DNA of 9,039 bases from positions 1-9,039 of the forward strand of contig JBILTL010000083.1 in NCBI GenBank assembly GCA_044371535.1. Reading direction: 5' to 3'. Source of the DNA: CAIZGX01 sp044371535 (GTDB lineage: Bacteria; Bacteroidota; Bacteroidia; Flavobacteriales_D; Sanyastnellaceae). This document shows, piece after piece, positions 1-8,229 of this stretch (position 1 is the stretch's first letter; each line of letters opens with the position of its first letter). The translations under genes were made by a program, and so were the position numbers. The notes below the pieces were generated by a model that saw only the letters and a program-made list of their open reading frames with translations, was not told the origin of the DNA and made no database searches.

Positions 1-1017
1 GAAACGGAAATGATGGCGCGCGAACGTGCGAAATTGGCCATAAACAACGCTTGGAGATTGGCTTCGGTCATTGCAATTGCATTCAGTGTTTTGTATTTCT
101 TCGGCATGCACATCTCTGCGTTTGAAGCATTTCTGCCTATTGGAATATTCACCATTGCTGCCATTCAAACATATAGTTTTCTTTCCACCCGATTAAACCG
201 CTATCGCACCAATGCGCTTTATCGCGTGGTGAATAGTTTATTCATTAACGGGGCCTCGATTGCTCTTGGCTATTTCGCATTCGACTACCTCGGACTTGTC
301 ATTGGATTCATTGTAGGACAAGTGATTTCCTTGTGGGTTCTGTTCAACGGAACGCGTCAGGATGAACTTACAGAGGAACCCGTGAAAGACATTTCACTTA
401 AAAATTTCAAGCAATACATTTTCTTCAATACTCCGCAAGGCATTATTGAAACATTGCAATTGAGTGGAACTGTTTGGATGTTGAATGTCTGTTTCGGCGA
501 TTCAGCAACGGGTCTGTATTTCATGTGTTGGAAAATTATTCAAGCACCTGTAAACCTCATAAGCAACACCGTCTTTCTTACGCATTACAACAAAGCCTCT
601 GAACTGAAGAACAAAGGCGAGTCTTACCGTCCGCTTATTCTGAGCACTGCAAAGGCACTCATGCTATTCAGCGGAATTGGTGCTGTATTAATTGTTGCGC
701 TTGCCCCTACTCTTTTCGCGTTTGTATTCGGAGAAGAGTGGAGAGCATCTGGAGATATGGCGCGTTGGTTAGCTCCGTTCTTCGTTTTGAATTTCTCGGT
801 TTCTCCGTTTTCGTTCACAGCTATTCTAGAAAACGCGCAGAACAAAGCGCTTGGATTAAACATCATTGACGTTATTCTAAAACTCGGTGCCCTTTACGTC
901 GGATTCCTCATGAACAGCGTCATGTGGGCCATAGGGTTGTATTCATTGGTGAGCAGTCTCATGTATTTGATCACTTTCTTTTGGTATTTGCATTTGGCTA
1001 AAAACGGAAACGAATGA
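1..1017 (+). CDS. Wzx-like polysaccharide flippase (MOP superfamily), 5'-truncated by the window edge
   Basis: Integral membrane protein of the polysaccharide transporter type (COG2244/Wzx-like), expected to flip lipid-linked oligosaccharide across the inner membrane. The reading frame is open to base 1 (GAA ACG GAA before the first ATG at 10), and alignment by eye to the next gene suggests that about 75 N-terminal residues lie outside the window, so the ATG at 10 is probably internal. Counting from that ATG, hydrophobic segments lie near residues 15-33, 41-57, 75-92, 95-112, 155-190, 213-240, 252-272 and 283-326. A GEEWR motif (241-245) followed by a NFSVSP segment (261-266) matches GETWR and NFLISP in the downstream flippase. 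Both proteins also end alike (FWYLHLAK and FWYWHIAK). The stop overlaps the next start in an ATGA, which suggests translational coupling. The family is fairly sure; the substrate is unknown. Confidence 0.87.
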   Translation, partial: ETEMMARERAKLAINNAWRLASVIAIAFSVLYFFGMHISAFEAFLPIGIFTIAAIQTYSFLSTRLNRYRTNALYRVVNSLFINGASIALGYFAFDYLGLVIGFIVGQVISLWVLFNGTRQDELTEEPVKDISLKNFKQYIFFNTPQGIIETLQLSGTVWMLNVCFGDSATGLYFMCWKIIQAPVNLISNTVFLTHYNKASELKNKGESYRPLILSTAKALMLFSGIGAVLIVALAPTLFAFVFGEEWRASGDMARWLAPFFVLNFSVSPFSFTAILENAQNKALGLNIIDVILKLGALYVGFLMNSVMWAIGLYSLVSSLMYLITFFWYLHLAKNGNE

Positions 1018-2285
1018 AGAAGTTGTTTCAATCTTCGTTCGTTCGAAATACAGCAATCTTATTGATTGGCACAGCTTCGGCACAGGCCATTCAAATTCTC
1101 GGTGCATTCGCATTAGCGCGCATATACAATCCGGAAGAGTTTGCAGTCTTCTCTTTTTTCACCGCTTGCACTTCCATTATTCTCTCCTTTTCTTCGTTGC
1201 GATTTGAACTGGCCATTGCACTTCCGAAATCAGGGGAAGAAGCTGAACAATTGGTAGCACTTTCGTTCCGCACCTTTTTGCGTGTTTTAGGATTGATTGT
1301 TTTAGGGATTGTGCTCATTTTTTCCGGACAAGGAATTTTCAATTACACTGTGCCAAACGCAATTCTTTTGGTTCCTGTGTTTACCTTCTTCGCAGGATTC
1401 ACGCAGATATTAAACTATTGGTCAACGCGCAACGGCACCTTCCTTCGCAATGCTCTTTCGAAAATCAGCGTTGCTGCAGTTACCATCGGGACTAGCTTGT
1501 TGTGGGGAATGTTAATGGAAGATCCCATTGGATTGATTTACGGCGCTATACTTGGGCAAATCATGGGGTGGATAATTATCGGTTCCAACTATTCCAAATT
1601 GGCTATTCAAGCTTGGAAGAATTTATCGAATCACGATGCTAAAATGTTGTGGAAAACGTACAGTAAGTTTCCAACTTACAACGCACCGAATGCGCTTTTA
1701 GATAACCTGCAGCAATACGGAATTGTATTTTTATTGGGAACATTTTTCGTGAGTGAAATCAGTTCCTACTATTTCCAATCCATTCGCATTCTTGCGGCAC
1801 CACTCGCATTAATTGGCGCAAGCATTTATCAAGTCTTCTATCCCAAGGCCGCTCAAGCCTTTCACGACACTAAGAACATTCGCGGATATGTGCTGAAAAT
1901 TTACGCCGTATTATTCGCTATTGGGTTCCCCATTTTTGCTGTGCTCTTCTTCTTCACAGAGAACATTTTCGTTTTCTTACTGGGTGAAACTTGGCGAATG
2001 ACGGCCGTTTACGCGCACATTCTCATTCCGTTTATCTTCTTAAACTTTTTAATTTCACCGGTAAGCGCTGTCACAGCGGTGGTGCACAAACAACATCAGT
2101 CTTTCGCATTTTCATTGGTGGGATTAACCCTTAAAATTGTGAGCATTCTGATTGGCGGCTTGATGAATGACCCGATCCTTGGCTTCACGTTGTTCAGCCT
2201 TTCAGGCATGGGCATTATGCTGGCCGGAATGTTTTGGTATTGGCACATCGCAAAAGAACGCGAAACTTTGGAGCATTTGGGCTAA
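1014..2285 (+). CDS. Wzx-like polysaccharide flippase, full length
   Basis: A complete 423-residue multi-pass membrane protein of the MOP/PST flippase family, close to the usual 400-480 residues. It is expected to export undecaprenyl-linked repeat units. The N-terminus has the family pattern: a short basic start, a first membrane helix (about 12-32), an ARIYNPEEFA turn (35-44), then a LRFELAIALPKS segment (62-73), typical of this family, where helix 2 meets the loop before helix 3. Further hydrophobic stretches lie around 90-107, 115-132, 150-166, 172-191, 235-275, 296-323, 332-356, 364-382 and 388-408. The start ATG overlaps the upstream stop (ATGA) and no Shine-Dalgarno sequence is visible. 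It is paralogous to the preceding flippase over its whole visible length, giving two flippases side by side. Which of them handles the polymer made by this locus cannot be told from sequence. Confidence 0.9.
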   Translation: MKKLFQSSFVRNTAILLIGTASAQAIQILGAFALARIYNPEEFAVFSFFTACTSIILSFSSLRFELAIALPKSGEEAEQLVALSFRTFLRVLGLIVLGIVLIFSGQGIFNYTVPNAILLVPVFTFFAGFTQILNYWSTRNGTFLRNALSKISVAAVTIGTSLLWGMLMEDPIGLIYGAILGQIMGWIIIGSNYSKLAIQAWKNLSNHDAKMLWKTYSKFPTYNAPNALLDNLQQYGIVFLLGTFFVSEISSYYFQSIRILAAPLALIGASIYQVFYPKAAQAFHDTKNIRGYVLKIYAVLFAIGFPIFAVLFFFTENIFVFLLGETWRMTAVYAHILIPFIFLNFLISPVSAVTAVVHKQHQSFAFSLVGLTLKIVSILIGGLMNDPILGFTLFSLSGMGIMLAGMFWYWHIAKERETLEHLG

Positions 2286-2293
2286 ATTTGAAC

Positions 2294-2860
2294 ATGCTCA
2301 AACGCAGAATTCTTTTTTACTTATCGAAGTGGATTAAACCTGTTATGGTCGGACGTTACAAGCGTTCCGACGGAACGATTCTTCCGCTCACTCGCATTTG
2401 CTCTTCTACTTTTTTACAAGGAGAAAAGAATTTTCATATCGAAGACAACGTGTACATTGGTCACGCGAATTTCATAGATGCTTCAAACGGATTAACGATT
2501 GAAGAAGGCTGTCAGATTACAAACTTTGTAAGCATCATTACACATTCCAGTCACGACGCCATTCGTCTATACGGAAAACACTACGCTTCTACCCCAAACA
2601 AATTGGCCTACAACGAAGGACAAGTGAAAATTGGAAAATACTCGTTCATTGGTCCACATGCTGTCATTATGCCTGGAACAACTATCGGAAAAGGCAGCTT
2701 GGTTTCGGCCTATAGTTTTGTGAAAGGCTCATTCCCAGACTACGCAATAGTTAGCGGAAATCCGGCGGTAATTGTTGGAGACACACGCGATCGCGATAAA
2801 AAATGGCTGGCAGAAAACGAAGCGCTTCAAGCGAATTACAAATCTTGGAACGAAGCGTAA
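2294..2860 (+). CDS. Hexapeptide-repeat (left-handed beta-helix) acyltransferase, WbbJ/maltose acetyltransferase-like
   Basis: Cytoplasmic acyltransferase of 188 residues that probably transfers an acetyl group from acetyl-CoA to a sugar of the repeat unit. After a basic, partly hydrophobic N-terminus (1-20) come imperfect hexapeptide turns of the [LIV]-G-x4 type, about 46-82 (FHIEDNVYIG onward) and 109-160 (VKIGKYSFIGPHAVIMPGTTIG). A THSSHD segment at 83-88 supplies the His expected in the active site (His84 or His87), and a loop at 89-108 separates the two coil blocks. GNPAVIVG (155-162) is the usual family ending. The frame is open further upstream, to an ATG at 2234, but that would overlap the flippase by 52 bases. 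The ATG at 2294 gives a normal N-terminus 8 bases after the upstream stop. O-acetylation is the likeliest role; N-acylation of an amino sugar is possible. Confidence 0.88.
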   Translation: MLKRRILFYLSKWIKPVMVGRYKRSDGTILPLTRICSSTFLQGEKNFHIEDNVYIGHANFIDASNGLTIEEGCQITNFVSIITHSSHDAIRLYGKHYASTPNKLAYNEGQVKIGKYSFIGPHAVIMPGTTIGKGSLVSAYSFVKGSFPDYAIVSGNPAVIVGDTRDRDKKWLAENEALQANYKSWNEA

Positions 2861-2861
2861 G

Positions 2862-3872
2862 ATGATAAATAAAAAACTCCTCATTATCGGTAGCACTTCT
2901 GTTCACACTGAGAACTTTTTCCAACTCATGAAGGGAGAATTCAAGGAAGTGCAAGTCATCTCAAAAATTAATTTTAGTTTATGGAGTCTTGCAGCTCAAT
3001 TGAGCACTCCTAGAACAATTAGATCATTCGTCAAGAAATTTAACCCTGACATCGTTCATATTCACCAAGTAAATAGTGTTGCTTACTATGCATTAAGGTC
3101 AGTATTACCATTGGGTATTCCAACCGTTCTAACGGCCTGGGGTAGTGACATCTATTTGACCCCAAAAAGAAATTTCATTCTGAAATCGCTAGTTAGATGG
3201 AACCTAAAGCATGCAAATTATTTTACTGCGGATTCTAATGATCTAGCCCAAGCTATGCAAAACTTAATTCCAGAGAGGAAAATTGACATTCTCATAGCGA
3301 ATTTTGGCATAAACTTAAAACCAGTGCAAACCGTAAAGGAAAAAATATTTTATTCCAATCGACTGCACAAGAAATTGTATCGTATCGATTTAATCCTTCG
3401 CGCCTTCGCAAAATTCAAAAGTCAGTCGAACAGAGAAGAATGGAAATTGATTGTTGGAGCGGTTGGGGAAGAAACAGACAACTTAAAAGCACTTGCACTT
3501 TCATTAGGCATTGAAAGTAGCACAACTTTTGTCGGATGGCTGCAGCCTGAAGACAACGCTATCAACTACGCGAAAGCAACCTACTATATTTCTATTCCGG
3601 AAAGTGATGCAACTTCCATTAGTGTTCTTGAAGCAATGGCCAGCGGCTGCATACCCATTCTATCAGATTTACCTTCTAACAACGAGTGGATCACGCACAA
3701 ATCAAATGGTTTTATAGCCAAAAATGTAACATCTGATTTTATTTCTGATGCATTCGAAACAGAATTTTCAAATGCTGCTGAATTGAATAAAGAACGTATT
3801 GAACGCGATGGCACGAAAGACGCCAACAGAAAAAAATTCATTGCGCTTTATGAAAAACTTTTAGCAAAATGA
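2862..3872 (+). CDS. GT4-type glycosyltransferase (GT-B fold)
   Basis: A 336-residue retaining glycosyltransferase of the GT4 type, expected to add one sugar from a nucleotide-sugar donor to the lipid-linked glycan at the cytoplasmic side. The N-lobe opens with a beta-strand LLIIGSTSVHT (6-16) and has NPDIVHIHQVN (61-71) and TAWGSDIYL (91-99), all typical of this group. The C-lobe begins around 162 with SNRLHKKLYRID (165-176), equivalent to the family GR-x-x-x-KG phosphate-binding stretch (Arg167, Lys171). It ends with SDATSISVLEAMASG (248-262), where the E-x7-E motif appears as Asp249-x7-Glu257. The ATG at 2862, one base after the preceding stop, is chosen over an in-frame ATG at 2772 inside the acyltransferase gene, because the first beta-strand starts right after it. 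Arginine codons are all AGA/AGG in the first 165 codons and mostly CGN after that. The sugar is unknown. Confidence 0.88.
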   Translation: MINKKLLIIGSTSVHTENFFQLMKGEFKEVQVISKINFSLWSLAAQLSTPRTIRSFVKKFNPDIVHIHQVNSVAYYALRSVLPLGIPTVLTAWGSDIYLTPKRNFILKSLVRWNLKHANYFTADSNDLAQAMQNLIPERKIDILIANFGINLKPVQTVKEKIFYSNRLHKKLYRIDLILRAFAKFKSQSNREEWKLIVGAVGEETDNLKALALSLGIESSTTFVGWLQPEDNAINYAKATYYISIPESDATSISVLEAMASGCIPILSDLPSNNEWITHKSNGFIAKNVTSDFISDAFETEFSNAAELNKERIERDGTKDANRKKFIALYEKLLAK

Positions 3873-4954
3873 AAACACGCATTGCTCATTTCACGACACT
3901 CCACCCGCCTTTCGACAGTCGTATCTTCATGAAGGAATGCGTGAGTTTGTCACAAGCCGGTTACGAAGTTTTCTTGGTGGTTCCGCATACGGAATCGCTT
4001 GAAAAGCAAGGCATTCACGTGGTTGCCCTTCCAACAACAACCAGTAGACTTAAAAAATTACTCGTCACCGCGTGGCAAGGATTTTTCGTCATTCTGAAAT
4101 TGAATGTTCGCGTTGTTCACATTCACGACCCCGAACTCATTCGCTTTGCACCCTTATTCTGGCTACTCGGAAAAAAGGTAATTTTCGATTCGCATGAATA
4201 TGTAAGCAAACAAATAGAAAGTAAGCCACTGGGGCCTCTTTTCCTTCGGAAAATGATTGGTTTTGTATACATGTGCATGGAGCAATTCTACATTCTATTT
4301 TCCGCCCGAGTAATTGTCACAGAGAATGGCCAAATACTATCTAAAAACAAACAAGCTGTTGTAAGAAATTACCCAATACTTTCTCTTCCTCAAATAAAAA
4401 AATCAGAACAAAAAGGTGAAATTACACGCTTCATTTATTGCGGCGGATTAACTGAAATACGCGGCATATACGAATGCATCGAAGCCATTAGTCAAATAGA
4501 AAACACTTCTCTCACCCTTATAGGGGCGTGGGACTTCGAGGCATACAGACAAAAATGCATGTCTTCAAACGGTTGGGCAAAAGTAACTGAGGTAGGGCAC
4601 CTGCCCGCAACGGAAGTATATCAGCACTACGGAAACGCTCATGTAGGCTTAGCCATTTTGTACCCTGAAAAGAATTATCTAGACTCCACTCCAGTAAAAG
4701 TATTCGAATACCTCGCCTGCGGACTTCCGGTCATCATGTCGAACTTCCCGTATTGGGAAAAAACTTTTGTCGAAGGATGTTTTTTCGCCAACCCCTTCAA
4801 CAAACAAGAATTGATTTCAGCAATGAAACAATTGCAAAGCGAATCGCTGCGTCTTGAATCTGGAAAAAGCGGAAATGTTTGGGTGAAAGAAAATTGCAGT
4901 TGGGAAAACGAAGCACGCACGTTGGTTCAACTCTATAACGAAATTACAAAATGA
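3869..4954 (+). CDS. GT4-type glycosyltransferase (GT-B fold), second in the operon
   Basis: A 361-residue glycosyltransferase with a GT-B layout, distinct in sequence from its upstream neighbour and presumably making a different linkage in the same repeat unit. N-lobe marks are an opening IAHFTTLHPPFDSRIF (5-20), typical of cell-wall GT4 enzymes, then VVHIHDPELI (82-91) and VIFDSHEYV (104-112). The donor-binding C-lobe starts near 186 (RFIYCGGLTEIRGI, 187-200) and contains NYLDSTPVKVFEYLACG (269-285). There the E-x7-E motif reads Asp272-x7-Glu280, followed by GLPVIMSNFPYW (285-296). A hydrophobic stretch at 127-151 may be a membrane-association face rather than a true transmembrane helix. 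The start overlaps the preceding stop (ATGA at 3869) and its own stop overlaps the next start in the same way, so expression is likely coupled. Donor and acceptor cannot be inferred. Confidence 0.88.
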   Translation: MKTRIAHFTTLHPPFDSRIFMKECVSLSQAGYEVFLVVPHTESLEKQGIHVVALPTTTSRLKKLLVTAWQGFFVILKLNVRVVHIHDPELIRFAPLFWLLGKKVIFDSHEYVSKQIESKPLGPLFLRKMIGFVYMCMEQFYILFSARVIVTENGQILSKNKQAVVRNYPILSLPQIKKSEQKGEITRFIYCGGLTEIRGIYECIEAISQIENTSLTLIGAWDFEAYRQKCMSSNGWAKVTEVGHLPATEVYQHYGNAHVGLAILYPEKNYLDSTPVKVFEYLACGLPVIMSNFPYWEKTFVEGCFFANPFNKQELISAMKQLQSESLRLESGKSGNVWVKENCSWENEARTLVQLYNEITK

Positions 4955-5964
4955 ATTATCCTTCTGTAGGCATTGCCATTCCTTGCTTTCAAGAAGCAGT
5001 GCACATTGAAGAATGTGTACTATCCTGTTTGAATCAAACCTATTCAGGAAACATTCGTGTGTACGTTGCCGATGGAGGAAGCACAGATGGAACACTTGAA
5101 AAGCTTCAGCAGCTTGCCCTTCAACATGAAAATAAAATTGTTGTGTTGAAGAATGAACGTCGCGTTACACCCGTAGCCCTAAACATGGGATTGCAAGCAA
5201 GTAACGAAGATTTCAAAATGATTCTTGGCGCACACGCTGCACTTCCGAATGACTACATTGAAAAATGCATGCAAACGTTTATTGAAAATCCGGAAGCTGA
5301 TTGTGTTGGAGGAATAATCATAAACGAATATCAAGATGCGACTTCTCAAGCCATTGGATGTGCCATGTCTTCGTCGTTCGGTGTTGGCAATGCGCATTTC
5401 CGAACAGGAAACAAAAACGGATTTGTAGACACGGTTGCCTTCGGCATGTATCGCAAAGAAGTGTTTGAAAAAATTGGATATTTCAGAGAAGAACTTATTC
5501 GCAATCAAGACGACGAGTTCAACTTCCGCATGAAAAAAAACGGCATGAAATGTTATTTGAATACGGAGTTGCATTCGAAGTACTACGTGCGCGGAACGTT
5601 AAGCAAACTCATGAAACAGTATTATCAATACGGTTATTGGAAAGTGTATGTGAACATTCTTCATGGACAAATTACAACAGTGCGACAACTCGTTCCGTTT
5701 GCTTTTGTTTGTCACCTTATTCTTTTCGTCTTTACCAATATATTTTTTCCGAAGTATGCCGTTTACTTAGGAATTCCCATTCTAGCTTATTTCATTCTTG
5801 CGCTCATATTCACTGGTCGAGCAAAAAGCAAAGAGCCGCGTGTAACCATGTTAAGCTTTTTCATTTTACATTTAGGATACGGTTGGGGTTATTTGCGCGG
5901 TGTCATTGAGATGAAGATTTTCGGTAAGCGCCCTACCCTTCAAAACGCACAACACAACAGATAG
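4951..5964 (+). CDS. GT2 glycosyltransferase, ExoA (succinoglycan biosynthesis)-like, membrane-anchored
   Basis: A 337-residue inverting GT-A glycosyltransferase. Residues 5-45 carry the GT2 nucleotide-binding start (VGIAIPCFQEA, then VADGGSTDGT at 39-48 with Asp41 and Asp46). The segment GAHAALPNDYIEKC (93-106) lines up with the ExoA-type DAHA...DY segment, but the first Asp is Gly here. RNQDDEFNFRM (184-194) supplies the catalytic-base region, and QYYQYGYWK (223-231) is the amphipathic gating-like motif shared with ExoA proteins. The C-terminal third is hydrophobic, with membrane segments about 245-266, 270-289 and possibly 299-317, so the enzyme should sit on the inner membrane with its catalytic domain in the cytoplasm. 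The start lies in an ATGA overlap with the upstream GT4 gene. Family confidence is high; calling it ExoA itself would go too far, because the sugar and acceptor are unknown. Confidence 0.9.
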   Translation: MNYPSVGIAIPCFQEAVHIEECVLSCLNQTYSGNIRVYVADGGSTDGTLEKLQQLALQHENKIVVLKNERRVTPVALNMGLQASNEDFKMILGAHAALPNDYIEKCMQTFIENPEADCVGGIIINEYQDATSQAIGCAMSSSFGVGNAHFRTGNKNGFVDTVAFGMYRKEVFEKIGYFREELIRNQDDEFNFRMKKNGMKCYLNTELHSKYYVRGTLSKLMKQYYQYGYWKVYVNILHGQITTVRQLVPFAFVCHLILFVFTNIFFPKYAVYLGIPILAYFILALIFTGRAKSKEPRVTMLSFFILHLGYGWGYLRGVIEMKIFGKRPTLQNAQHNR

Positions 5965-5967
5965 AAT

Positions 5968-8229
5968 ATGCGGTCAGCACTTTTTATTTTATTCGCTTTG
6001 CTCATGAACTCGCTTTCAGCACAGAATTTAAGTGTGAAGCAAAATTTGACTTCACCATTCATGAAATGGTATTTCAATGAAGAAGGAAAGTCAGAATACA
6101 TGTCGGCCGTTGTACCAGGCAACGTGCACAGAGATTTGGTGCTGAACAAAATTATTCCCGACCCACTTGTTGGAACGAACGAAACCACTGTGCAATGGGT
6201 ATCGGAAAAAAGTTGGGAATACACCTTGAACGATTTCGTTTGCGAACCGAACATGCTCCTTCAAGATAAAATTGAATTGCGTTTGAATGGAATTGACACC
6301 TACGCGAAAATTTTTCTGAACGATTTTTTTCTGGGTGAAACGAACAACGCTTTCGTGCAATTCGATTTTAATGTGAAAGGAATTATTCTTCCGAAAGGAA
6401 ATAAGCTGCGTATTGTTTTTTCTCCGGCTGAAGGCTACGCGAAACAAAAATTAAGCGAACGCATCTTACCTCTTCCTGGAGACAGCATTCGTGCGGTTTG
6501 CAGAAAGCCGCAGTATCACTTCGGATGGGATTGGGGACCGAAGCTCGTGACCTGCGGCATTACCAAACCCATTGAATTGGTTGGACACACCGATCTGTTG
6601 TTCGAGACTTTTGGTGTTGAAACGCTTTCGTTGAATGAAGGAAAAGCTCAGATGCGCGCGCACATTCATTACCGAGCAGACAAAGAAGAAAAAGTTACTG
6701 TTGCATTTAATTTCGGCGGACAAGTATTCAAGGAAGAATTTGTTTCGCGCGTGGGAGAGCACGATTTCATTTTTCAATTTGAATTAAAAGATCCCAAGCT
6801 TTGGTGGCCGAATGAAGCAGGAGAACCCTTCATGTATTTGGTTCAGTGTACCCTTCAAACAGCAAGTGGTAAAGCGAATACGCGCGTCATTAAAACAGGA
6901 GTTCGAACCATAGAGTTGGTGAATAAACCCGATGAGTTCGGAGAAAGTTTTTTCTTCAAGGTAAACGGAAAAAGCATTTTCATGAAGGGTGCGAATTACA
7001 TTCCCCTTCGTATGCTTCCTTCGGTAAACAGCGAATCGGAATACCGTGTTTTATTGGAGCAATGCAAGGCAGCGCATTTCAATATGCTGCGTGTTTGGGG
7101 CGGTGGAATTTACGAGAGCGATTTGTTTTATTCGCTTTGCAATGAAATGGGAATTCTTATCTGGCAAGACTTCATGTTTGCGTGCAGCATGTATCCGGGC
7201 GATGCGAAGTTCTTGGAAAGTGTTCAGAAGGAAGCTGAACAAAATGTTCGCAGAATTTCTTACAACCCCTGTATGGCCCTCTGGTGCGGGAACAACGAGA
7301 ACGCAGAAGCTTGGTCGAACTGGGGGTGGAAAACGGGACTCTCGAATGCATCTGTTACCGCCATTGACAGCGAGTATGATCAATTGTTCAATCAGCTTTT
7401 ACCGGGAATTGTCGGACACTTTTCGAACCTCCCTTATTGGCCTTCCTCTCCGCAATTCGGAAGAGGAAATAAAGAGTCCTTAAATGTGGGTGATTCACAT
7501 TATTGGGGGCTGTGGCACGATGAGCAACCGTTTTCTGTTTTGGAAACGAAGGTTCCTCGCTTCATGAGTGAATTCGGCATGCAGAGTTTTCCGAGTGAAG
7601 ATGTAATGAAGTTAATGTCGCCCCTTGCGCCTTACGACATGAATTCGGAGGGAATAAAATTGCATCAGAAAAACGCGCGTGGTTTTGGTTTAATGAAGCA
7701 ATACACCGAACAATGGTATCCGGAAGCGAGCGAGCTTCCTGTTCCCGAGTACGCGAGGCTCACCCAAGAAATGCAAGCCGAAGGCATGTGTCGCGCCATT
7801 GAAGTTCAGCGCAGCAGCCCGCGTTGCGGAGGAACATTGTATTGGCAGTTGAATGACGTGTGGCCATCGTTTTCGTGGAGCAGCATTGATGTATTGGGAA
7901 AGGAAAAAATCTTCCATCAAAAATTAAAAGAGAGCTATGCTCCTCAATTGCTGACATACAAAATTGAAAACGATTCACTCTATATTGTTTGGGTCGACGA
8001 TCAATACAACCAATCTTATTACGTGAAAGTTTTCGGAGAAATAAAACAGCTTCAAAAGAAACATGCCCGCGGCGTCGGCTTCAGCAATTACACCATTGCC
8101 GTTAATGGACGTATCTCTGTGAGTGAAGGAATTTCACTTCGCGATTTAAAAGGAAAGTATGAGCGAATGCTTTCGTTAGAGGCTGTCTACAGGGACATTT
8201 CGATTCAACGAACGTTTACCGTTCGGTAG
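5968..8229 (+). CDS. Secreted GH2 beta-mannosidase
   Basis: A 753-residue glycoside hydrolase family 2 protein predicted to release terminal beta-D-mannose from the non-reducing end of glycans (EC 3.2.1.25). A Sec signal peptide covers residues 1-18 (cleavage after SLSA, before Gln19); there is no lipobox Cys. Domains: jelly-roll sugar-binding domain about 20-205, including HFGWDWGPK (184-192); Ig-like domain about 210-310; TIM barrel about 325-650. Barrel marks are KGANYIP (340-346), MLRVWGGGIYE (373-383), WQDFMFACSMYP (399-410), the acid/base in WCGNNE (Glu444), the nucleophile in MSEFGMQ (Glu535), and WQLNDVWPSFSWSSID (626-641). The C-terminal domain is short: the whole protein is about 100 residues smaller than typical 850-880-residue beta-mannosidases. 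It starts 3 bases after the GT2 stop, so it is probably cotranscribed. Its stop TAG lies within the downstream palindrome array. Confidence 0.93.
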   Translation: MRSALFILFALLMNSLSAQNLSVKQNLTSPFMKWYFNEEGKSEYMSAVVPGNVHRDLVLNKIIPDPLVGTNETTVQWVSEKSWEYTLNDFVCEPNMLLQDKIELRLNGIDTYAKIFLNDFFLGETNNAFVQFDFNVKGIILPKGNKLRIVFSPAEGYAKQKLSERILPLPGDSIRAVCRKPQYHFGWDWGPKLVTCGITKPIELVGHTDLLFETFGVETLSLNEGKAQMRAHIHYRADKEEKVTVAFNFGGQVFKEEFVSRVGEHDFIFQFELKDPKLWWPNEAGEPFMYLVQCTLQTASGKANTRVIKTGVRTIELVNKPDEFGESFFFKVNGKSIFMKGANYIPLRMLPSVNSESEYRVLLEQCKAAHFNMLRVWGGGIYESDLFYSLCNEMGILIWQDFMFACSMYPGDAKFLESVQKEAEQNVRRISYNPCMALWCGNNENAEAWSNWGWKTGLSNASVTAIDSEYDQLFNQLLPGIVGHFSNLPYWPSSPQFGRGNKESLNVGDSHYWGLWHDEQPFSVLETKVPRFMSEFGMQSFPSEDVMKLMSPLAPYDMNSEGIKLHQKNARGFGLMKQYTEQWYPEASELPVPEYARLTQEMQAEGMCRAIEVQRSSPRCGGTLYWQLNDVWPSFSWSSIDVLGKEKIFHQKLKESYAPQLLTYKIENDSLYIVWVDDQYNQSYYVKVFGEIKQLQKKHARGVGFSNYTIAVNGRISVSEGISLRDLKGKYERMLSLEAVYRDISIQRTFTVR

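Noticed and set aside
10..12. ATG at position 10 as the true start of the first flippase
   Set aside because: The frame is open to base 1, and comparison with the downstream paralogue shows that the first membrane helices (about 75 residues) would be missing.
2283..2290. TAAATTTG, a perfect match to the Bacteroidota -7 promoter box TAnnTTTG, just before the acyltransferase start
   Set aside because: The box ends only 3 bases before the ATG, so transcription would begin inside the gene, and no TTG box lies about 20 bases upstream. The match overlaps the flippase stop codon and is probably chance.
2772..2861. Upstream in-frame start for the first GT4 gene
   Set aside because: It would add 30 basic residues coded inside the acyltransferase gene. 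The ATG at 2862 lies directly before the first beta-strand and one base after the previous stop.
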